The notes under the pieces are model-generated. The model ran no database searches, was not told the DNA's origin, and saw only the letters and a program-made list of their open reading frames with translations. The translations under genes and the position numbers were made by a program. Below, in pieces: positions 19,941-31,862 of a DNA stretch of 64,000 nucleotides. Origin of the DNA: Brachynemurus nebulosus (lineage: Eukaryota; Arthropoda; Insecta; Neuroptera; Myrmeleontidae); NCBI GenBank assembly GCA_035578155.1, contig JAPWDM010000001.1, positions 83,856,150-83,920,149 of the forward strand, given 5' to 3'. How positions within the stretch are numbered: position 1 is the first letter of the stretch; each line of letters opens with the position of its first letter.

Positions 19941-21290
19941 CAAAATAAGAATTTTGTACAACCTTAACAAATATTTTTCCAGCATAATTCAACATGCTTT
20001 TTCGAGGAAGTATGATGTTAAAAACTCCTTTGCACTATGCAGTAGAATCAATAATATCAAATTACCATATGGGTACAAACTAATCAATTTGGATGTAGAG
20101 TCCTTGTTCACAAATTGTCCGACAAATATCTTTCTGGACTGGGTACAAAACCACTGGACTGACATCCAACCACACACCAATTTAGATCAGGATACGTTTT
20201 TGGAAGGTTTACAACTTATCATCAATAACTCCTTTTTCACTACGAAGTACGCAGATGGCGTATTCAGACAAACTCATGGTTTCCCTATGGGGGGCGCGAT
20301 CTCAGTAGTTGCCTGCCACATTGTCATGGAGATGTTAGTAGATTATGCTCTGGACGAACTGGATTTTACGGTCCCGTTCTTCTATAAATACGTCGACGAT
20401 TTACTTACGGCTGTGCCATATGATGGTGTAGACCACATTCTAGATAAATTCAACTCCTTTTCTGACCAACTAATTTTCACGGCTGAAATAGAAAACCAAA
20501 AACAAGTACCTTTTCTAGGCATAAACATAAATAGAGATAATAACAATGTACTTACCACTATGTGGTACAAAAAATCATACTATTCGTCCAGACTGATCAA
20601 TTGGCATTCGAAACATCCTTTTACATTAAAACGTAATATTGCCCAAAATTTAATAAATCGGGCGTTCAGGCTTTCGCATCCCATCCACCGCCCAAAGGCT
20701 CTGTCTCTGGCCAAATCTATTCTAAAATAATTATCCCCACGACCTGGTAAACAAACTAGTAAGAGATATCACACACTTATTTCACAACAACCAGTCGTCT
20801 CACACTGACAAGACTACCACCAAAAAGACATATATTAAAATTCCATATATAAACAGTCAAGTACCATCACTTTCCCGTTTACTTAAATCTCACAACTACA
20901 ATACTACCTATAGTTATCCTAATTCCATAAAAGATATGCTCCATTCAAAATTAAAACCACCAACACCTACCAACATGAAAAACAATGTAGTCTACAAAGT
21001 GGATGCCAATTTTGCCCAAGTGTATACGTAGGGCAAACTTCAGGGCTACTTAAAAAACGTTTAAAACAACACCAATGGGACATCAGAAGAGGAGAAGAAA
21101 AACTTGGCCTGTCTCAACACTTCATCTCTGTGGATCATCGTTTTGATTTTGACAACGCGAGCATACTACAAAAAGAAGAGAATTATAAAAGACGATGCAA
21201 TATCGAGAATTTGTGGATTACTACCGAAAACCAGAACATAAATAACCAGAATGACACTTCATATATTAACAACTTTGTTCTAGCTTATTA
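19941..21290 (+). pseudogene. Penelope-like element: reverse transcriptase plus GIY-YIG endonuclease, two frameshifts
   Basis: The first frame (to 20730) has the RT palm: LINLDVESLFTNCP with the first aspartate, TKYADGVFRQTHGFPMGG, the FYKYVDDLL catalytic box, and PFLGININRD. A frame change at about 20728 moves the linker into another frame, and a second at about 21003 returns to the first. There a paired-cysteine motif CQFCPSVYVGQTSGLLKKR opens the GIY-YIG nuclease, which ends VLAY before TAA at about 21290. PLEs use this nuclease for insertion. The RT N-terminal part, including the KIHK region, is missing; the element is 5'-truncated against a Tc1 fragment. A hammerhead motif follows 290 bp downstream. 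Confidence 0.88.
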
Positions 21291-21580
21291 AAACTCATTG
21301 TGTTGCTTTGTATTCAATACATCAAGAATGTTCCTCTTATATTTCAATATTCAAAAAATTTTATAAATTTTATAATTTTTAACAAGTTAACTTTTGTTTT
21401 TATATTGACGACATTATAGTTTTTGTTTCTAATTTTATCATTTTGATTTCATGTGTATTTTTCTGTGTTTTATTATGACAATCTCTAGCACATGTAAGTA
21501 TTTAATTTTGCATATATTCATTTTCTTTTTAATTTTCTTATAAATTATTTTATGTATTTAGTTTTTTCAAAACAAAATAC

Positions 21581-21621
21581 TTGCCTGATGATGAAAATTT
21601 AATGTTTCCGAAACGTCGCAA
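21581..21621 (+). ncRNA. Hammerhead ribozyme motif at the PLE 3' end
   Basis: In order: stem I strand TTGC, core CTGATGA (21585-21591), stem II GAAA...TTTC around an 8-base loop, core GAAAC (21610-21614), then GTC, then GCAA, which completes stem I. Cleavage would follow C21617. Stem III is only the self-complementary ACGT, so cleavage would need a dimer, as described for Penelope-like hammerheads. The T after CTGATGA and the C before GAAA do not pair, which is a departure from the ideal core. Confidence 0.72.
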
Positions 21622-21818
21622 ATAAATACTTAATTTTTATTAGTAACTGTTGGTGATTTTTCTCCAAAACTTTATCCTTCAATTATCTAACCAAATCACC
21701 TAATCCCCCTTTTGACAAGTTAATTGCTTGTAAGTGAATCAAGTGCGAATGTAAAAGATTAGTATTCTAGATTATTTGATAGGCATATTGCATGTAATAT
21801 GTAAAATTATATTCCCTA

Positions 21819-22467
21819 GTACTGTTTTACAATCAAATTTAAAGCCCCGTTAGTGTAAAAGTCGACTTTAAACTAAAGTAGGAATTATCTCGACTTTTAC
21901 TGCTTAAAGTCAGCTTTAACATATTTGTTATTGCTGATTATTATCATAGAATTTTGTTTACAAGCATAATTTTCCTATAAAATATTCGTAGGTACCTTAA
22001 ATAAATAAAATAAAAATTTAATTTGTTTGTTTATTTTCAATATTTTTGATTATTTTTACGACTTGGATTAATATCAAGTTCCTTTTGGATTAAACTAGCT
22101 GAACGATTTCTGGGTTACCCGCGATTTCTTTTATGATTCATTGTGTTTATGATAAATTTCTTTAAAAAAAAAATAATGTAGTTTTCTATTTCCACCTCAT
22201 TGGCATTACAGAAATGAGTTAAATGCGTATTTTTTGAAATTCAATCATCTTGATATTTTCGTTTCTATAGTTTTTTTTTTTTTTTTTTTTTTTAATGTAA
22301 TATTGGCTACGATCATTCATAGTTCGTTTTATCCATCCAACACTTAAAAGTCCTTTAACAAAAGTAAGCAGACCTGATCATTGTAAAACAATGCTAAAAA
22401 TAAAGTCGACTTTAAATTAAAAGTAGCTTTAGTTAAAGAACCTTTAAAATTATGAATGTAACGGCCG
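21819..22467 (+). mobile_element. MITE family M, copy 1, 5'-truncated
   Basis: It matches copy 3 (42164-42899) from the ACTGTTTTACAATCAAATTT block to the terminal CGGCCG, lacking about 85 bp at its left end. Repeated AAAGTCGACTTTA words near both ends are self-complementary. It meets copy 2 at a shared CGGCCG (22462-22467). Confidence 0.85.
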
Positions 22468-23174
22468 ATTTTACATTCATAATTTTAAAGGTTCTTTAAC
22501 TAAAGCTACTTTTAATTTAAAGTCGACTTTATTTTTAGCATTGTTTTACAATGATCAGGTCTGCTTACTTTTGTTAAAGGACTTTTAAGTGTTGCATAGA
22601 TAAAACGAACTATGAATGATCGTAGTCAATCTTACATTTAAAAAAAATTACTATAGAAACGAAAATATCAACATGATTGAATTTTAAAAAATACGCATTT
22701 CACTCATTTCGCTACTGCCAGTGAGATTGGACTAGAAAACTACATTATTTCTTTTTAAAAGAAATTTATCATAAATAGGTACAATGAATCATAAAAGAAA
22801 TCGCGGGTAACCCAGAAATCGTTCAGCCAGTTTAGCCCAAAAGGAATGTTTTATATTAATCCAAGACGTAAAAATAATCAAAAATATTATTGAAAATAAG
22901 CAAATAAAATTTTTATTTTATTTATTTAAGGTACGAATATTTTATAGGAAATTATGCTTATAAACAAAATTCAATGATAATAATCAACAATAACAAATAT
23001 GTTAAAGCCAACTTTACGCAGTAAAAGTCGAGATAATTCTTACTTTAGTTTAAAGTCGACTTTTACACTAACGGGGCTTTAAATTTGATTGTAAAACAGT
23101 ACCAAAAATAAAATCAGTTTTAAAGTTGGCTTTAGTGTTAAAGTCGGCTTTAAGTGTGAATGTAAAACCGGCCG
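22462..23174 (-). mobile_element. MITE family M, copy 2, inverted
   Basis: The complete element in minus orientation ends TGAATGTAAAACCGGCCG at 23174. With copy 1 it makes an inverted pair of about 1.35 kb centred on 22465. There is no coding capacity. Confidence 0.88.
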
Positions 23175-23320
23175 TTTAACCGGCCGTCGATGAAACTTTT
23201 TGTCTAAAATTTAATGTTTAATAAGGTGCTTTGATACATTTTATGGGAAAAAAATATCTTCATATAGCTAGGGAGCTGATGGGAATTTAGGTATATGATT
23301 CCATCGTTGCTGATAATAAT

Positions 23321-23474
23321 ATATGGAGGAGTCAGGGTAAAAGTGAACCAAGTCCATAAAAAATTTTTTTTCTAAAAATACGTTTAAAGTTTAAGAAATT
23401 AAAACTCTTTAACGAAAAAGGCATTTAAAAAAAAATTATGGACTTGGTTCACTTTTACATTGACCCCTCCATAT
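23321..23474. mobile_element. Small palindromic MITE (154 bp)
   Basis: Inverted arms of nearly 40 bp: ATATGGAGGAGTCAGGGTAA at the left against TTTACATTGACCCCTCCATA at the right, with GTGAACCAAGTCCATAA inside. There is no coding capacity. Confidence 0.75.
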
Positions 23475-23997
23475 TATGTAGTTTGCTACTGTGCGAATAA
23501 GAAAAAGTTGGAACGAAGCTCAGACGCAGGGTTGTGCACGTAGACTACGTGAGGTAGTCTAGCCCATTTGTCTACGCGTAAACAATAAGGTAGATTACGT
23601 GACAATTGTCTACGTAGACAATGTAAACAAAAATATTATTTATTTTTTATTACTCATGCGGGAGAAGTACTAACTTGGCGCACACATCTCTGTACGCAAA
23701 ATAGTTGTTTGCCTACTGTACTCTTCCCAAATACTTTTTTGCGTGCGGAAAGTAACTTTCCACACACAAATTGACAATAAAACACGCAAAATTTAATCAA
23801 AACACGCAAAGCATTTTTCATTTGATAAATATTTAATAACTATTTCTATAGAAACCACCAACAAAATAATTTAAACAATGTTTAATTCAAAAAAAAAAAA
23901 GAACACTCAAAAATATTATTTTAAAAAGTAATAAAAATGTCAAAAATAGTAATAATAATAGAAAAAAGTATGTGAAATTCCTAATAAAAAATAGTCT

Positions 23998-24112
23998 GTG
24001 CAACTCGTGCGGGATTGTCGATTGCCCACTCAAGCGAATGAGCCCACTCACTACGTTCGTGTTCTCAACTTCGCTTTCGTGGGCAATCGACAATTTCCCG
24101 CACTTATTGCAC
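23998..24112. repeat. 115-bp inverted repeat
   Basis: Arms of about 34 bp: ATTGTCGATTGCCCAC against GTGGGCAATCGACAAT, with outer GTGCAA / TTGCAC. The centre is GC-richer than the surroundings. The 91-codon frame over it is accidental. Confidence 0.75.
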
Positions 24113-24587
24113 AATATACTATTACAATAGATCATTAAGGTTAGACGAATGCATATTTGCATATACTTCTTTATTTATGAGCAAATTTATTCTAAAATTT
24201 GGTTTTTAGTATTATAAACCATTTAAAAACAAATGAGCTAATTTTCATTTTGAATATTATGCTTATATTCACACTTTTTTAAAAAATTTTGCCTATTTTC
24301 CTTTTAAGTGCATATTAACTATATATTTACCAAAATAATTAAACTGACACTTACTTTTTATACTTCAAAAATTAATTTTTAAAAAAAAAAGACTCTAAAT
24401 TCAGTTACTTTTCAAATTTAAATTTGATTGTTGAAATATTTGAATTTAACCACAGATAAGACAGATGAAGCCTATATATAAAAAAGTGTGTTTCGAAAGT
24501 TGCAATAAGCTGCGTTTTATACTGCTTACTGACTAGTCGCCCATCGGCTCTACAAGAGTAAACAACCATTGTTAAGTGGTGGTCACA

Positions 24588-24850
24588 GTGGTAGCTGTTG
24601 ATTGTTACATCGTGGTTACATCATTAGTAGCAGATACATACATATAGTTGTTCGATATTATGTATCCACTCCCACCTTGCACTTCGCGCTACATATATAC
24701 CGAATATCGCACATACTAGCATCCACTACACTACACATACAAACAAAACTCAAATATGTATATAACCATAGTAAGTGGGGGTGCCTTGCTGCCAAGTTTG
24801 ATGACGTAAAATTCTGGCGACAGCCGGAATGCTATCATATAGTAGTTTGA
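24588..24850 (+). repeat. Dispersed repeat S, copy 1
   Basis: It shares with 47728-48035 a series of blocks in the same order: GTTGATTGTT, TACATACATAT, a pyrimidine-rich CTCCC block, CACATACTA, AAATATGTATATAACCATAG, then GTGGGG and GTGACGTAA-like blocks, and TAGTTTG. No tRNA-type promoter boxes were found, so it is not shown to be a SINE. The 82-codon frame here is not conserved in copy 2. Confidence 0.6.
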
Positions 24851-26319
24851 CTCCTTGAATTTAACAGTTAGATTTAAACAAAACATATTTCAAAAAAATT
24901 CCATGAACTCCTGTGTCCTTAGTTAATTAATTAACTATATTAAAATAAATTATTCAAAACTTCGTGCAGCTATCAAAAAGTTAGAAATCAGAAGTTTGGA
25001 AATGAATGAAGCTATCAGTGTGGTTAATACATGAAAAGTTAAACTGGAGCGAAATACTACTGCCACAGACCTTGTAAAACAAGAATTTGTTGATCGTTTA
25101 TCGAAAAATAAAGATTTTACAACATTAATTAAAATTTCCAAAATAATTTCAGGAAATTTGGACGTGTAAATTTCTGATTTTTTCACACCAGAAAAAATTT
25201 TTTGCTTTAAATATTATAGCTCAATAACATCATGTATGTGATGCTATTGAGAACTTTTTGAAATTTTTATTTTTCTTAATCTACGAAACCAGTCGGTTTC
25301 GAGAGTCGAGTACATTTTTAAAAGAAGGGCGTACTCTTCAAAGTGGGTGTACTCTTCGAAACCTACTGGTGATTATACGCTTTCTATTTCCCAGCAAATA
25401 TTCAATATTACAGTATCTCGAAATTCCAAGAATTTATTCCGAAATATGTTTGGATATCTAATATAAGATATCTAAGCTTCCATTTAGTACCCTAATTAAG
25501 TTTTAAAATTTCATATTTATTAAATTAAATTAACTGACACGCCCCCTGCACTTCAAATACGTCAGAATTACAAAACAAAAAAAGGGAAATCTACTATTTA
25601 GGACTCGATGAGGAAACGATATCTTAAATATTAATTTTTATAACTTTCTACTATTGTATTAATATACCACACACATTGGAAATACTGACAATTGCTTGAA
25701 AAAGATTGTTATCCTTTTTAGATGTATTGTATTTAATTAAGACAAAAAGAAAAAGAAGATTTGTTATTTTTTTCTAACCCATTAAAATGGCTAAAAAAGA
25801 GAAAGATAACTACATGCTATAATAATATGTACGCTTTATGTATACGCCTATACGCATTACCTATTTTATCAGTTATGCATGTTATCAGAATCACGTGTTT
25901 GGGTAGGGGAAAAAAAATAATGGCCGTCTTGTATAACAGCTGATAATCAGACAAAAATAGGTTATATTTTTATCCATAAATGAAGAAAATTTAAATGAGA
26001 GTACAAAAATGGATTTTTAAGGATATTTTTCAACTCGATTTTATAATGAGATTGGATATTTTCTCAATTATATCGCCGTATTCAGGGAACTTGCAATTTT
26101 CAAGAAAATTTGACAAACGACAGCCAGGTTCCCCATTATACTTAATTTAAGGTTGAAATGAAAGCTATTTTTTTTTTTAATATAATGCATACTTTTTGCT
26201 TGCTAATATACCCACTCTTTGAGACGTAACTGAGTAAAATTAGTATTTTTCAAGTGTTAGGAGTGATACTATACTTACAAACTTCACGGTATATTTTGCT
26301 CGAGCATTGCTTCCGAGAC
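24851..26319. other. AT-rich stretch, nothing recognised
   Basis: No frame above 80 codons, and none with a known domain. Confidence 0.4.
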
Positions 26320-26850
26320 TAGGGATGATCGATATTCATCGATGGTAGAAAAACATCGATGTTTAGCAGGAAAACATCGATGTTATGTCCTCGATAACAT
26401 CGACACATCGATGTTACGAGAATAATATCGAAAGATCGATATTACTCTAAGCTATCCAGTATTTAAAAAATCCTGTAGCTGATTTAAAACAAGATCCATT
26501 ATTTTTATGGCAAGTTCTAGGATCCACTTATCCAAACTTGAAAAAAGTTGCCATTCAATATTTGTGTTGCACAGCAACTTCAACAGCTTCAGAGAGACTT
26601 TTTTCAAAAGCTGGGCAGCATTTGTGTCAACAAAGCAACAGATTAAAAGGAAAACTTCCAACAAAGTGACTTTTGCAAAGTGTACCAAATAAATACTGGC
26701 AATGTTAATTTTTAATAAATAAAATAACAGATTATAATGGTTGTTTATTTTGTTACATAAACATCGTTGTTTTTCTTTCGATATATATCGTATATCGATA
26801 CTCTTGAATCGATGTTAACATCGATGTTTTTCTAATATCGATCATCCCTA
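26320..26850 (+). mobile_element. hAT deletion derivative, 531 bp, TSD TCCGAGAC, with transposase C-terminal remnant
   Basis: Ends TAGGGATGATCGATATT and its complement are flanked by TCCGAGAC at 26312-26319 and 26851-26858. Subterminal ATCGATGTT words repeat several times on each side. Between about 26500 and 26700 a plus-strand frame encodes the hAT C-terminal dimerisation block: TATSTASERLFSKAGQHL, then NRLKGKLPTK and a stop. The N-terminal and catalytic parts are deleted, so it depends on transposase made elsewhere. Confidence 0.92.
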
Positions 26851-26974
26851 TCCGAGACTACTAAAGTAAAATTAAAATTTCAAGCCAAAATAAAAATTTT
26901 TACGCACATTTTACGTTTTAGAGCTTCCTGAACAATTTTGGTTTAGTGTCTATTCGTCTGTGTGTCGCCAGTTT

Positions 26975-27395
26975 GCACCAAGTAACATAACTTTTGAACT
27001 ATTCGGTTGTTTTTAATGAAATGTTCAGAAATTATGCAGTTTGGTTCCTAGATTATCCCCTATGAATTTAATCGAAATCGGAGTAACGATAGCTACGCCG
27101 CTACCATGTCATTCCGTTAATATACTAAATTGCACCAAGTTGCATAACTTCTGAATTATTTAATTCTTTTTTATGAAATTTTCAGAAATTATGTAGTCTG
27201 GTTCCTAGATGGCCCCGTATGAATTTAATCGACATCGGAGTAACGGTAGCTACGCCGCTACCATGTCATTCCATTAGTATACTAAATTGCACCAAGTGGC
27301 ATAACTTCTAAACCATTCAATTCTTTTCTATGAAATTTTACCGGAGTAACGGTAGCTATCCGCTACCATGAAATCCCATTAAATGTCAATAATTT
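26975..27395 (+). repeat. Tandem repeat of 157 bp, about 2.7 units
   Basis: The word GCACCAAGT starts units at 26975, 27132 and 27289, exactly 157 bp apart. Each unit runs through TATGAATTTAATCG and GGTAGCTACGCCGCTACCAT; the last has an internal deletion. Confidence 0.85.
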
Positions 27396-28295
27396 ATTTA
27401 CTGCTTAGTCCCGTTATTAAAAAACGGACTTTGGCGACGATACATTTCATTTAAAACCGTATTTATTGAAACCTTTTTATTATTTTTTCCTGTATCACTG
27501 ATTTGATCACGTTGATTTGACGATTCAAATTAAAACTACAATACTTCAAAAAATTTATTTATTTTAAATTTCAACATTCACATTTCATAAAAATATTTGA
27601 ATAGAATTAAAATTATAGTCAGGTCTGATTCAAATAGTTTTCTGTAATAAAAAAATTAATAAGTAAATAAAATTGTTACAACACTTATTATAGCAAACAT
27701 TACCAAAAAATCAATTTTCCTTTTAGTTTCACTTTTCAAAATTTTGAACATAACAACATTCTTATAAAAAAAAAAAAATGATTAACATTATATCAAGCTA
27801 AGTTTGGTTAGGAATGTAAGTTGGCCGCACAGATCGCCTTTCTTCGAATCTAAAAAATAATTAACAAAGCTAAATGTTAGATGGATTGAAACAGTACATT
27901 TTTTTTATTACCTTTTTTTTAATTGCCAGAACAAAAATACTTAATACAAGATAAATGAATAAGTGAAAAACAAATATTTTGTGAACAACGTGAACAAGGA
28001 ATCCTGACTTTTAAAAAGTAGCGTTTATTCTTTCAATACGATAAAAAATACGTATGAGTAAATTTATTTCTAAAATATTCATCAGATGACAGCACGCGTA
28101 GAGTTCCTATAATACATAATTTGGAGTACATATAGGTATACTAATAATTTACTGACTACAGTTAAATATTGTTTGTTATTTTATTCCGTACCAGATGGCA
28201 AAGCTAGTTACTTTTATCATTTAAGCTTAAGGGTGATCGTAAATTTTTTACGCAAACTAATTCCGCCCAGAGGTCTCGCCTGTCTGCATTTTTAT
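27396..28295. other. AT-rich stretch, nothing recognised
   Basis: No coding or repeat structure was seen. Confidence 0.4.
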
Positions 28296-28790
28296 AGTTG
28301 CGTGGTCCCGAACCACGTAACTATTATGCATTCACTCATTCGTCTTCATAAGTGATCATTAATTCCTTATACACATCGGTGGCGCTTTCCACTAAAAACA
28401 GTTAGGCAGTAAGTTATTTTTCATTCAAACGTACATTACCAGTGCACCACTAAATCGTTGTAGTATGTTTACCCTTGAATCATTTTTAGTTAAAAAAATG
28501 ACGGATTTTGGTGGCAGCAGCTATGATGAGATACCAATCCTTTAAATTTACGTATAAGCATACCTAAATCATGTATGTACATTATTAATTACATGCCGAC
28601 ACAATTAGGTGGCACTGTATTGCCATATAATATAGTTACCTGTATACATACAATACAGTTACCTGTATATTCAGTTTCACAATCAGTCTATGTGTCGTTA
28701 TCTAATGATCTTTTAGATCGACCTCCAGTAGGTATCGCTAGATGGCAACACTGACCATCTGAGAAAAATACTATTTTTACACAAGGTAAA
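28296..28790 (+). repeat. Dispersed repeat D, copy 1
   Basis: It matches 32842-34120 once that copy's MITE and (TA)n tract are set aside. Shared blocks include GTGATCATTAATTCC, ATCGGTGGCGCTTTCCACTA, AGTGCACCACTAAAT and TGACCATCTG. Copy 1 gives the unoccupied version of the site where the MITE sits in copy 2. Confidence 0.75.
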
Positions 28791-29837
28791 TGTCTTAGTT
28801 ATTGACCCTGTCCCAGTTTGTGATCTATTTGGTGCAAATTTTATTTTAACTAATGTAATTTTATTTTAGTTTTAAAATAAATACTAGAATATAAAACATT
28901 GATGGGTGCTTTTTTGTAAACAAGAATTTGTTACCATAACATACCTCTTATTAATAAAATTTCAATATAATTAGGTATGATATTTATGTTCATATTTTGT
29001 AGTCTGAACACCGTTGTTAACACATCGTTACAGTTTTGTTTAGTGCAAAGTTCTTCTAAAATATAAAGTTCTTACGATGTAAATAATAAGTATATAATTA
29101 TTAACTTTTTAGAAATATTAGAAAAAAACTCTAAATTTACCTTCAAAATGCTTAAAATTAATAAAACAGTTATTTAGTTAAAATATACGGGTCAGTAAAT
29201 CGATCACTTACTGAGACCGATGAGCGAGTTACTGACCATCTTAACCCTTAACTGGTCTACTCACGTTTTGAAACATAAGTGGTCTACTGGGGTACAAAAG
29301 TTATTTTCCTAAAATATTGGTTAATCTGCTTTGAAAATAGAAAAATATTATTCAAAAAATACTAAAATATTTTCCTGAAATCATAACATATTTTATTTAA
29401 TCGTTTTCACAAATACGTGGGTGGTTCAAATATAAACAGGAATTTATATTTATTTTTTTAATAAACGACGATTACAATGCATCGTTCCGGAAGCGAAAAA
29501 TTCTTTAGGTTGAATGTTAATCCACTCTTGCACTGCCTCAATGACGGCATCATTCGATTGACCACGGAACTTTTACAATGCGTGCCTGACACGCACTAGG
29601 CGAATTTTTTATGTTTCTAAATTCCTTTAGTAGATACCGTCATATTGGTCTTAAAAATGTCTTTGCCACAATATTACGTCGAATATCTTGGTCTCTGATG
29701 GGCTACAGAATTAATATATTTAGTAAAAACATGATACAGTAGACAGGAATTACATATTAGTGAATTTTCAGTTTTTGTATTCTAAATTTTCGTAACATTT
29801 ATCGACTCGAATTTAAAGTTACAAAATGATAAAAGGT
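28791..29837. other. AT-rich stretch
   Basis: Around 29575-29620 a GCCTGACACGCACTAGGCGAA-like segment echoes the arms of the 34370-35440 foldback. Otherwise nothing was recognised. Confidence 0.4.
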
Positions 29838-30072
<235 letters not shown>

Positions 30073-30133
30073 GGTCAAGGTTCAAGCTGTTCGTAGACGA
30101 GCTCTTTTCGTTGAATAGCTTCAAACTGGCAAT

Positions 30134-31862
30134 AATTGAAGGCTGGAGTGCCGAAAACCGCATACCTCCGATTGAGCTGAAATTTGGTATACACACTCTC
30201 CTTGGCTTAAGAAGTTACCCCCTAGACGGATTTTTGGCGACGCGGACCGGAAGTTATACTTTTGAGGGTTTAAAGTATCAAAAAATAGTATAATCGTATA
30301 TCTCCGATTGAGCTCAAATTTGATATACATACTCTTTTTGGCTCAAGAAGTTACCACCTAGACGGATTTTTGGTGACTCGGACCGGAAGTTATACTTTTG
30401 AGGGTCTAACTAAAGTAGCAAAAAGTAGTATAATCGCTTACCTCCGATTGAGCTGAAATTCGGTATACATACTCTTTTTGGCTTAAGAAGTTACCCCCTA
30501 GGCGGATTCTTGGTGACGTGAACCGGAAGTTGTACTTTTAAAGCTCTAAAATAGCAAGAAGTAGTATAGTAGATGTAAATAAATATACTGTTGGATACCC
30601 CCAATTGAACAAATTTTTTTTAAATATATTTCTCATAAATTAAAAAGTATTCTCTGAATGAATTTTTGGCAACTCGAACCGGAAATGTATTTTTTAACTA
30701 GGTGGTGAGGTTAGTTAAGATTTGGTTAGTTTAGTTAGTTTTGACAATATACTTGGACTTTGATATAAAAACTAGGTGGTGAGGCTAATTAAGGTTAGGT
30801 TCGGTTAGTTTTGGTTAGTTTTATTACTGAAACGTCGGGCAAAGGGTTATTATTATATATAATTTAATTACCCTTTGCCCGGAAATGAAATTTCAATGGT
30901 AAACTAACCGAAACTAACCTAACCTAACCTTAACTAACCTCACCATCTGGTTTTTATATCAAAGTCGAAGTATATTGTCAACACTAACTAAACTAACCTA
31001 ACCTTCGGGCAAAGGGTAACCTTAATTAACCTCACCAACTAATTTTTATATCAAAGTCGAAGTATATTGTCAAAATTAACTAAACTAACCTAACCTTCGG
31101 GCAAAAGGTAACCTTAACTAGCCTCACCACCTAATTTTTATATCAAAGTCGAAGTATATTGTCAAAACTAACTAAACTAACCTAACCTTAACTAACCTCA
31201 CCACCTAGCTTTTATATCAAAGTCGAAGTATATTGTCAAAACTAACTAAACTAACCTAACCTTAACTAACCTTACCACGTAATTTTTATATCAAAGTCGA
31301 AGTATATTGTCAAAACTAACTAAACTAACCTCACCACCTAATTTTTAGGTCATCTACTATTTGAATCGTAAAAAATAATATGTTTCTCAGGTTCAACTTT
31401 TTAAATAGTTTAAAAATTACGTCCAATATACGCTATAAATAGTATATGATATAAAAACTAGCTAACATACACATAAAAATTTATACTAAATGGGTATACA
31501 TTATACGATACATAGTATGTATAAGAAGTACAATACGTTATCTATCTATTCAATAATTATAGTAAGTTTTTAGAACTTTAACACGTCATATCTCGAAAAC
31601 GAAGCAAGATATCAAAAAATTTTATTCTTCCTTTTTTGCTCTACTCACAAAGTTCTATAAGAATCTATCTTTAATTTTTGTTACCATGGTAACGGAAACC
31701 ATCTTTTAGTAACCCCTAGATTTAGACATTCGGAGGGTTGAAAAAATACACTTCTGGTCCGCGTCGCCAAAAATCCTCTAGGGGGTAACTTCTTAAGCCA
31801 AGGAGAGTGTGTATACCAAATTTCAGCTCAATCGGAGGTATACGGTTTTCGGAACTCTAGCC
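30134..31862. repeat. 1.7 kb foldback with two tandem-repeat arrays inside
   Basis: The arms (about 30134-30250 and 31750-31862) share GATTGAGCTGAAATTTGGTA and AAGAAGTTACCCCCTAGA in opposite orientation. The left arm is the first of three tandem units of about 127 bp (to about 30570). The centre (30700-31340) holds at least five units with ATATCAAAGTCGAAGTATAT and AACTAACCTAACC blocks, one inverted copy of that unit at about 30740-30770, and a hairpin CGGGCAAAGGGT / ACCCTTTGCCCG near 30835-30883. Confidence 0.75.

Noticed and set aside
23998..24112. Evenly spaced repeats suggesting a CRISPR array, here or in the other tandem arrays
   Set aside because: The genome is eukaryotic, repeats are 79-157 bp or palindromic, and no short repeat-spacer pattern or cas gene is present.
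30890..31340. CCTAACC-like words as an interstitial insect telomere (TTAGG)n
   Set aside because: The words are irregular parts of a longer repeated unit with AAAGTCGAAGTATAT blocks, not pure pentamer repeats.
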